From RHKX01 sp963823565 (GTDB lineage: Bacteria; Actinomycetota; Thermoleophilia; Solirubrobacterales; 70-9), in assembly GCA_963823565.1 (NCBI GenBank), contig CAWGLR010000001.1, positions 62,001 through 126,000 on the forward strand: a stretch of DNA of 64,000 nucleotides, in the 5' to 3' direction. This document shows positions 58,664 through 64,000 of this stretch, piece after piece. The position numbers and the translations under genes were made by a program. The notes under the pieces are model-generated. The model worked only from the letters and a program-made list of their open reading frames with translations. It ran no database searches and was not told the DNA's origin. Position 1 is the stretch's first letter. Every line of letters starts with the position of its first letter.

Positions 58664-58715
58664 CCCTGCTGGGGTCACTCGCTTCGTAACGACGTACTCA
58701 GTGACCCCAGCAGTG
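58664..58715. repeat. Palindromic repeat, copy 2
   Basis: Arms CTGCTGGGGTCACT (58666-58679) and AGTGACCCCAGCAG (58700-58713) pair over 14 bp without mismatch. It is 83 bp from copy 1 and in the same orientation. Confidence 0.85.
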
Positions 58716-58778
58716 GACCTGAGCGGCTGGGGGTGGGGCGGCGGGGAGGCTGCCCCCTGCTCGCTGCTTGCTGCTCGC

Positions 58779-59625
58779 TCAGACGTCCTTCTCGATCGGG
58801 ACGTCGACCAGGTTGCCCCACTCGGTCCAGGAGCCGTCGTAGTTCTTGACGTCGTCCTCGCCGAGCAGCTCGTGCAGCACGAACCAGGTGTGGGCGGAGC
58901 GCTCGCCGATCCGGCAGTAGGCGATCACGGGCTCGCCGCTGCCGAGCACGCCGGCGTCGGTGTAGAGCTCGCGGAGATCGTCGGCGGACAGGAACGTGCC
59001 GTCCTCGGCGACGGCCTTCGCCCACGGGACCGAGGCGGCGCCGGGGATGTGGCCGCCGCGCTGGGCGCCCTCCTGCTCGTAGCCGGTCATCGCGATCAGC
59101 TCGCCGGAGAACTCCTGCGGGCTGCGGACGTCGACGAGGCGGGTGCGAGGTGCCGAGCGCGCCGGCGACCTCGTCGCGCTTGGCGCGGATCGCGTCGTCC
59201 GGCTCCTTCGCCTCGAAGGTCGTCGGCTCGTAGCTCGGGACCTCGGTCGAGGTCTCGCGATCCTCGGCGATCCACTTCTCGCGCGGCCCGTTGACGAGCT
59301 TGACCTTGTCGTGGCCGTAGTACTGGAAGTACCAGTAGGTGTAGGCGGCGAACCAGTTGTTGCGGTCGCCGTAGAGCACGACGGTGTGGTCGTTGGAGAT
59401 CCCGCGCGAGCCCATCAGCTCGCCGAAGGCCTGCGCGTCGAGGAAGTCGCGCCGGATCTGGTCCTGGAGGTCCTTCTGCCAGTCGAAGCCGATCGCGCCG
59501 GGAATGTGAGCCTCGGCGTAGAGCGCGGGGTTCTCGTCGACCTCGACGATCCGGATCGAGTCGTCGTTCAGATGATCGGCGACCCAGTCGGTGTCGACCA
59601 GGACGTCCTTCGCGTAGTCCGACAT
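58779..59625 (-). pseudogene. Thiosulfate/3-mercaptopyruvate sulfurtransferase, one frameshift
   Basis: GGAGG 5 nt before ATG 59625. Two rhodanese domains: the first (1-145) has 'DENPALYAEAHIPGAIGFDWQKDLQDQIRRDF' and 'TVVLYGDRNNWFAAY'; the second has 'LVDVRSPQEFSGELIAMTGYEQEGAQRGGHIPGAASVPW' and the catalytic Cys in YCRIGERSAHTWF. Between them, near 59140-59144 (CCGCCTCG), one extra base breaks the frame. Repaired length is about 282 residues, normal. It moves sulfur to cyanide or thiols. A base-call error is likely. Confidence 0.87.
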
Positions 59626-59768
59626 CAGTGCCTCCTGTGGGTATGCGGCGCATGCGCCTGGGGTGCGGGAGCTAAATCCATAAAAACTGATCCGATACTA
59701 CCTATTTAGTTGAACCGGCCCGGCCTGCGACATGCCCCGCCCGGGTGGATTCGAAGCGCCCGCGGCGA

Positions 59769-59783
59769 TAGGGTGGGTCCATG
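59769..59783 (+). promoter_or_regulatory. Leaderless-type promoter: TAGGGT before ATG 59781
   Basis: TAGGGT (59769-59774) is 6 nt from ATG 59781. Confidence 0.55.
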
Positions 59784-60131
59784 GCGGACGAGAGCCGCGG
59801 CGAGGAGCGGGATTCCGATCTCGACGCGATGGGGAACGACAAGCGCCGGCAGGTCATCGGCCGGCAGTACGGCGCGTCGGTGCGCAAGCGCCTCCTCGTC
59901 TACGGGGCCTTCGTCGGCTTCATCATCATCGCCGCCATCGTCTTCCTCACCGTCGTCGACAACTACGACAACCGCGAGATCGAGCTGAAGGACACCGCGC
60001 CGTGGACGGAGGCGGGAGCGGCAGAGGCGCCACCGCGCGACGTCGACTTCAAGGCGAACGGCCCGCGGAACTGCCCGCAGCCCTGCTCCTCCGACATAAC
60101 CATGCCGGAGGACCAGATCCTCAACCGCTGA
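59781..60131 (+). CDS. Single-pass membrane protein, unknown function
   Basis: 116 residues. A 40-residue acidic/basic cytosolic head ('DDAMGNDKRRQVIGRQYGASVRKR'-like) precedes one membrane helix (LVYGAFVGFIIIAAIVFLTVV) and an outside tail with two cysteines (NCPQPCSSD). No family recognised. It overlaps the convergent Rossmann-fold gene by 11 nt. Confidence 0.65.
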   Translation: MADESRGEERDSDLDAMGNDKRRQVIGRQYGASVRKRLLVYGAFVGFIIIAAIVFLTVVDNYDNREIELKDTAPWTEAGAAEAPPRDVDFKANGPRNCPQPCSSDITMPEDQILNR

Positions 60132-60606
60132 GGACGCCGACGACCGCGGCCTTCGCCTTCTCGGCCCAGGCCTCGGGGTCGCCCGGATCGGCGCGGAGGA
60201 CCCGCACCGGGATGCGCCAGCGCTCCGCCGCGGCGATGGACATTCCCGCGCCCGCCGCGAGGACGTCCGGCGCCGCCGCGCCCGCCGCCTCGTAGACGAA
60301 GCCCCGCACCGGGGTGTCGACGAGCTTCGGCAGCAGGCTCTCGAGCCGGGGCCCGTTGACCGTCTCCCCCGCCGGCCCGGTCACCGCGCCCATCAGCCAG
60401 ACGAGGACCGTGACGTCGCCGACGAGCTCGGTGATCGTCCCGAGCCGGTCGGGGTCGGCGATCACGCCCTCGGCGCCGGCCGCCGCGATCGCGTCGGCTC
60501 CCTCGGCGGTGCGGGAGGTCCCGCGGACCGCCCAGCCGTCGGCGGCCAGGGCGCCGGCGAGCATCCGGCCGCGGCAGCCGCAGCCGACGAGCATCGCCCG
60601 GGCCAC
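60121..60606 (-). CDS. Rossmann-fold NAD(P)-binding protein (epimerase-like)
   Basis: 161 residues. 'RAMLVGCGCRGRMLAGALAADGWAVRGTSRTAEGADAIAAAGAEGVIADPDRLGTI' is a GxGxxG nucleotide-binding fold; the rest ('VRGFVYEAAGAA', 'IPVRVLRADPGDP') is short for an epimerase and lacks a clear YxxxK, so catalysis is uncertain. It is 4 nt from the small membrane protein gene upstream. Confidence 0.7.
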   Translation of the reverse strand: MARAMLVGCGCRGRMLAGALAADGWAVRGTSRTAEGADAIAAAGAEGVIADPDRLGTITELVGDVTVLVWLMGAVTGPAGETVNGPRLESLLPKLVDTPVRGFVYEAAGAAAPDVLAAGAGMSIAAAERWRIPVRVLRADPGDPEAWAEKAKAAVVGVLSG

Positions 60607-60610
60607 GCGC

Positions 60611-60952
60611 TCAGTCGTCCTCGCGCTCGCCGCTGTCGCGCAGGTGCTCGTCGAGCTTCTGCAGCGAGTCGGGATCCATCCGCCCGCGCTCGCGGACGCG
60701 CTGGTCCTCCCGCGCCATGCGCTCGGCGTCCAGCTCGGTCAGCTCCTCCGCCCCGCGCCGCCGCCGGTAGGCGTTCTGCGCGGCGATCATCTGCTTGATG
60801 TCGTCCTGCTCGAGCTGGACCTCGGTCGCATAGTCGCGGGTCGGCTTCCAGTCGAGCAGATCGGCGCCGCTGCCGGGGTAGGAGCGCGCGAGGAGGACGA
60901 GGACGAGGACGATGAAGACGACCATCCCGATGCTGACGAGAGCGAACTCCAT
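60611..60952 (-). CDS. Small N-terminally anchored membrane protein
   Basis: 113 residues. One membrane helix (LVSIGMVVFIVLVLVLLARSY) is followed by a charged, helical cytosolic part (TEVQLEQDDIKQMIAAQNAYRRRRGAEELTELDAERMAREDQ). A TATCCT box on the minus strand, 9 nt before ATG 60952, supports a leaderless start. Function unknown. Confidence 0.65.
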   Translation of the reverse strand: MEFALVSIGMVVFIVLVLVLLARSYPGSGADLLDWKPTRDYATEVQLEQDDIKQMIAAQNAYRRRRGAEELTELDAERMAREDQRVRERGRMDPDSLQKLDEHLRDSGEREDD

Positions 60953-60988
60953 GCCCCGCCGAGGATAGAGCGCCGCCCGCCCGGCGGG

Positions 60989-61004
60989 TAAGGTCGGCGG
61001 CGTG
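60989..61004 (+). promoter_or_regulatory. Leaderless-type promoter: TAAGGT before GTG 61002
   Basis: TAAGGT (60989-60994) is 7 nt from GTG 61002; the divergent gene at 60952 has TATCCT (60967-60962). Confidence 0.5.
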
Positions 61005-61805
61005 GCGAAGGCAACGATCGCGAGCGTCGACGGCGAGATCCTCCCGCCGGAGCGCGCGACGATCTCGATCCTCGACGAGGGACTGATCCGCGGCGACGGC
61101 GCCTTCGAGGTCCTGAAGCTCTACCGCGGCCGCCCGTTCCGCCTCGCGCCCCACGTCGATCGCCTCGAGCGCTCGGCGGCGGCGATCCACCTTCCCTTCG
61201 ACCGGCCCACGCTCGAGCGCGAAGTCGACGCGCTGCTCGAGCGCGACGAGGTGCCGCCGGAGGGCTGCCTGCGGATCGTCATCACCCGCGGCGGCCGGCG
61301 GCTGCTGACCGCCGAGGAGCTGGCCCCCTTCGCGGACCAGGTCGCGATCGCCCTGATCGAGTTCACGCCGAGCGAAATCCTCGCCGGCGTCAAGTCGCTC
61401 TCCTACGCGGCGAACATGCAGGCGACGCGGATCGCCGCCGCCCGCGGCGCCGACGAGGCCGTCTACGTCCGCCCCGACGGCGTCGTCCTCGAGGCGCCGA
61501 CGTCCTCGATCTTCTGGGCGAACTCCGAGGGGCAGCTCCACACCCCGGCGCTCAGCGTCGGCATCCTCGACTCGATCACCCGGCGGGTGGTCGTCGAGGG
61601 CCTGCACGTGGTGGAGGGCGAGTTCGGCCGCGCCGAGCTGACCGGCGCCCGCGAGGCGTTCCTCGCCTCCACCAACCGCGAGATCCAGGCGATCTCGGCC
61701 GTCGACGGGAGGCCGATCGAGGTCGTCGGCGGTCCGGTCGCCCAGCGCGCCGCGAGCGTGCTCGCCGAGGCGGTCGAGCGCGAGCTCGCCTCCGCGACCG
61801 CCTGA
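61002..61805 (+). CDS. Class IV PLP aminotransferase (branched-chain aminotransferase/ADC lyase-like)
   Basis: 267 residues. 'ISILDEGLIRGDGAFEVLKLYRGRPFRLAPHVDRLERSA' starts the fold; the PLP lysine is in VKSLSYAANMQATRIAAARGADEAVYV; 'EAPTSSIFWANSEGQLHTPALSVGILDSITR' binds the PLP phosphate. Both D-amino-acid/branched-chain transaminases and aminodeoxychorismate lyase (PabC) share these, so substrate is open. It is 9 nt before the acyl-CoA dehydrogenase gene and probably cotranscribed, which hints at branched-chain amino acid breakdown. Confidence 0.87.
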   Translation: MAKATIASVDGEILPPERATISILDEGLIRGDGAFEVLKLYRGRPFRLAPHVDRLERSAAAIHLPFDRPTLEREVDALLERDEVPPEGCLRIVITRGGRRLLTAEELAPFADQVAIALIEFTPSEILAGVKSLSYAANMQATRIAAARGADEAVYVRPDGVVLEAPTSSIFWANSEGQLHTPALSVGILDSITRRVVVEGLHVVEGEFGRAELTGAREAFLASTNREIQAISAVDGRPIEVVGGPVAQRAASVLAEAVERELASATA

Positions 61806-61814
61806 GGAGGGCCG

Positions 61815-62996
61815 GTGGACCTGACGCTCAGCGACGAGCAGCGGCTGATCTCGGAGACCGCCCGCAAGTTCGCCGACGAGGCGATCGTCCCGCGCGTCCG
61901 CGACAACGATCGCGCGCAGCGCTTCGACGTCGAACTCGCGCGGCGGCTCGGCGAGATGGGCTACCTCGGGGCGCCGATCGCCGAGAATTACGGCGGCCGC
62001 GCCCTCGATCACGTCTCCTACGCGCTGATCGTCGAGCAGGTCGGTCGCGCCGACAGCGCCATGCGCACGGTCGTCTCGGTGCAGACCTCGCTCGTCTGCG
62101 GCTCGATCGAGCGCTGGGGGACCGAGGAGCAGAAGCGCCGCTGGCTCCCCGGCCTCTGCTCCGGCGAGCTGTTCGGCTGCTTCGGGCTCACCGAGCCGGA
62201 CTCGGGCTCCGACGCCGCCTCGATGCGGACCCGCGCCGAGCGAATCGACGGCGGCTGGCGGATCAACGGCCAGAAGATGTGGATCTCGCTCGGCAACGTC
62301 GCCGACGTCGCGCTCGTCTTCGCCCAGACCGACCCCGAGCGCCGGCACCGCGGCCTCGCCTGCTTCCTCGTCCCCACCGACGCGCCCGGGTTCTCCTCCG
62401 AGGAGATCCACGGCAAGCTCGGCCTGCGCTCCTCCGACACGGCCTCGCTGGCCTTCGACGACCTCGAGGTCGGCGACGAGGCGCTGCTCGGCGAGGTCGG
62501 CGACGGGTTCAAGATCGCGATGAGCGCACTCGACGGCGGCCGCTACTCGGTCGCCGCCGGCTGCGTCGGGATCTGCGACGGCTGCGTCGAGGCCTCCGTC
62601 GCCTACGCGACCGAGCGCGAGCAGTTCGGGGTGCCGATCGCGCGCTTCCAGCTCGTCCAGGCGATGATCGCCGAGATGATCGTCAAGCGGGACGCCGCCC
62701 GGCTGCTCGTCCTCCGCGCCGGGCTGCTCAAGGACGCGGGCGAGCCGAACACGACCGAGACGTCGATCGCCAAGCTCTACGCCTCCGAGTCGGCAGTCGA
62801 GTGCGCCAACACCGCGATCCAGGTCCACGGCGGCGCGGGCTACGTCGACGACCACCCCGTCGAGCGCTACCTCCGCGACGCCCGGGTGACGACGCTCTAC
62901 GAAGGCACCTCGCAGATCCAGAAGCTGATCATCGGCCGCGACGCCACCGGGGTCGACGCGATCCTCCCGCACGCGCCGGGGCCCGGGCCCGGCTGA
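61815..62996 (+). CDS. Acyl-CoA dehydrogenase
   Basis: 393 residues; GTG 61815 has GAGGAGG 4 nt upstream. FAD- and acyl-binding signatures: GCFGLTEPDSGSDAASM, 'GQKMWISLGNVADV', 'REQFGVPIARFQLVQAMIAEM', 'QVHGGAGYVDDHPVERYLRDARVTTLYEGTSQIQ', where the YEG Glu is the catalytic base of the short/medium/glutaryl group. It makes the first step of acyl-CoA beta-oxidation. It is followed at once by the enoyl-CoA hydratase gene (next step). Confidence 0.94.
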   Translation: MDLTLSDEQRLISETARKFADEAIVPRVRDNDRAQRFDVELARRLGEMGYLGAPIAENYGGRALDHVSYALIVEQVGRADSAMRTVVSVQTSLVCGSIERWGTEEQKRRWLPGLCSGELFGCFGLTEPDSGSDAASMRTRAERIDGGWRINGQKMWISLGNVADVALVFAQTDPERRHRGLACFLVPTDAPGFSSEEIHGKLGLRSSDTASLAFDDLEVGDEALLGEVGDGFKIAMSALDGGRYSVAAGCVGICDGCVEASVAYATEREQFGVPIARFQLVQAMIAEMIVKRDAARLLVLRAGLLKDAGEPNTTETSIAKLYASESAVECANTAIQVHGGAGYVDDHPVERYLRDARVTTLYEGTSQIQKLIIGRDATGVDAILPHAPGPGPG

Positions 62997-62998
62997 TC

Positions 62999-63754
62999 GT
63001 GGGGGTCCGGGTCGAGCTCGACGGCGGGGTCGGCGTCTGCCGGATCGAGAGCCCCGAGACGCGCAACGCCCTCTCCCCCGCGCTGCTGACCGAGCTGATG
63101 GAGGGCCTCGAGGCCCTCGACGGCGACGGCGGCGTCAACTGCATCGCGCTCCTCGGCACCGACGACGTCTTCGCCACCGGCGCCGACGCGCGCACGCTCG
63201 CCGAGTCCGCCCCCGACGACGCGATCGCCGCCGACTTCTGGCGCCGCTTCGGCTCGATCGGCGCCCCGATAGTCGCCGGCGCCTCGAGCTGGGCGCTGGG
63301 AACGGGATTCGAGCTCGCGGTCGCCAGCGACATCCTGATCGCCTCGAAGGACACCCAGTTCGCCCAGCCCGAGGTCTCGCTCGGGCTGATCCCAGGAGGC
63401 GGCGCCACCCAGCGGCTGACCCGGGCGATCGGCCGCCACCTGGCGATGGAGATGATCCTCACCGCCCGCTGGATGAACGCCGAGGAAGCCCACCGGGCCG
63501 GGCTGGTCAACCGCCTCTCCGACCGCAAGCGCTGGCTTGACGACACGATGCGGATCGCCCACGACGTCGCCGCCCGCGCCCCGATCGCCACCCGCCTCGC
63601 GAAGCGGGCGATCCGCGCCGCCGACGAGCCGGAGGTCGAGCGCGGTCTCGAGATCGAGCGGCGCCTGCTCGCCGAGGCGATGGCCACCGAGGACCGCATC
63701 GAGGGGGTACGCGCCTTCCTCGAGGGCCGCGAGCCGAAGTTCGAGGGACGTTAG
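62999..63754 (+). CDS. Enoyl-CoA hydratase/isomerase family protein
   Basis: 251 residues from GTG 62999, 2 nt after the dehydrogenase stop. 'GVCRIESPETRNALSPALLTELMEGLEAL' and 'GASSWALGTGFELAVASDILIASKDTQFAQPEVSLGLIPGGGATQRLTRAIG' match the crotonase fold; the Glu in QPEVSLG is one of the catalytic pair, while the other position is Ala/Gly-like, so strict hydratase activity is uncertain. With the dehydrogenase and aminotransferase it forms an acyl-CoA breakdown operon. Confidence 0.9.
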   Translation: MGVRVELDGGVGVCRIESPETRNALSPALLTELMEGLEALDGDGGVNCIALLGTDDVFATGADARTLAESAPDDAIAADFWRRFGSIGAPIVAGASSWALGTGFELAVASDILIASKDTQFAQPEVSLGLIPGGGATQRLTRAIGRHLAMEMILTARWMNAEEAHRAGLVNRLSDRKRWLDDTMRIAHDVAARAPIATRLAKRAIRAADEPEVERGLEIERRLLAEAMATEDRIEGVRAFLEGREPKFEGR

Positions 63755-64000
63755 AGCGCCCGGCGCGGGGGGCCGTCGGGGGATCCGGTCGGCCTACGAC
63801 CCCGCCTTCGGCGGCAGGGCGGCCGACCGCATCCCCCGCCGGCCCTGGAGCGCTCGGTCGCATCAAGCGTCCCCCCTTGTGGGAGGGAATCTGCGAGCGA
63901 CGCCGCCGACGCCGGCGCCCCTGCCTTCCCCTCCCCCGCTAGTCCGTCCTCGCGCCCGCGCCGGCGTCCGGCATCGCCCGCCGCCGCACCACCCCGCCCG
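63755..64000. other. Non-coding right end of the window; only the stem-loop at 63778-63837 noted
   Basis: No convincing gene start, tRNA or family motif is seen in these 246 nt apart from the large stem-loop. A gene may begin beyond the edge. Confidence 0.4.
63778..63837. terminator. Large stem-loop downstream of the acyl-CoA operon
   Basis: Arms of 17 nt, GGGGGATCCGGTCGGCC (63778-63794) and GGCCGACCGCATCCCCC (63821-63837), pair with one mismatch; the loop holds a smaller hairpin (CCGCC-TTC-GGCGG region). It lies 24 nt after the enoyl-CoA hydratase stop. There is no T-tract, so it may be a factor-dependent end or an mRNA stabiliser. Confidence 0.5.

Overview
The window comes from a very GC-rich (about 70% by eye) actinobacterium. 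Several traits suggest the class Thermoleophilia (Solirubrobacterales-like): many secreted proteins with lineage-typical C-terminal beta domains, RTX-tailed glycerophosphodiesterases, wax-ester synthase, and frequent GTG starts placed 6-10 nt after a TANNNT box. This placement is inferred; no rRNA or other taxonomic marker is present. Gene density is that of an ordinary chromosome. There is no phage, integrase, transposase or CRISPR array.

Layout. 0-4 kb: two ROK sugar kinases around a cyclase/arylformamidase-type hydrolase, a lipoprotein and a DoxX membrane protein. 4.1-9.4 kb: a tightly overlapping minus-strand operon gnd-zwf-tal-pgi (oxidative pentose phosphate pathway plus link to glycolysis). 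9.5-15.8 kb: a molybdenum block on the minus strand: moaA, a HTH+TOBE regulator with a palindromic operator at its start, modABC, a DUF6457 protein, a MOSC protein and a molybdopterin oxidoreductase reduced to its two ends. 16-28.5 kb: secreted and envelope proteins (GDPD fusion with RTX tail, GH25 muramidase, L,D-transpeptidase, DUF3494 ice-binding-type protein), greA, endonuclease IV, WS/DGAT acyltransferase and a VIT-type transporter. 28.5-34.4 kb: nitronate monooxygenase, membrane adenylate cyclase operon, second GDPD, GNAT. 34.4-42 kb: five of the six tRNA genes, M28 peptidase, MFS, YihY, a free-standing HTH/LAGLIDADG protein and a SRAP protein. 42.2-45 kb: FadR-type regulator, fatty-acid hydroxylase with a matching operator, phosphotriesterase-family hydrolase. 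45-49.3 kb: one 1431-residue c-di-GMP protein (MHYT-GAF-GGDEF-PASx3-degenerate GGDEF-GAF-HD-GYP). 49.3-64 kb: a second LAGLIDADG-like gene next to tRNA-Pro, DUF1015, a two-component system, cobalamin adenosyltransferase, OsmC, SDR, Nudix, sulfurtransferase, aminotransferase IV, acyl-CoA dehydrogenase and enoyl-CoA hydratase.

Most notable: (1) two LAGLIDADG-like genes, both beside tRNA genes, each with a GAAC-N4-GTTC palindrome at the start codon, which looks like a LexA/SOS box or an autoregulatory site; (2) a molybdate operon with a near-perfect 21-bp palindrome and a decayed molybdoenzyme; (3) a FadR-consensus operator abutting the -10 box of a fatty-acid hydroxylase; (4) more than a dozen leaderless-type starts, two of which use the upstream gene's TAG stop as part of the -10 box; (5) eight single-base frameshifts in seven otherwise conserved genes, seven of them insertions, which look more like assembly or sequencing error than decay.
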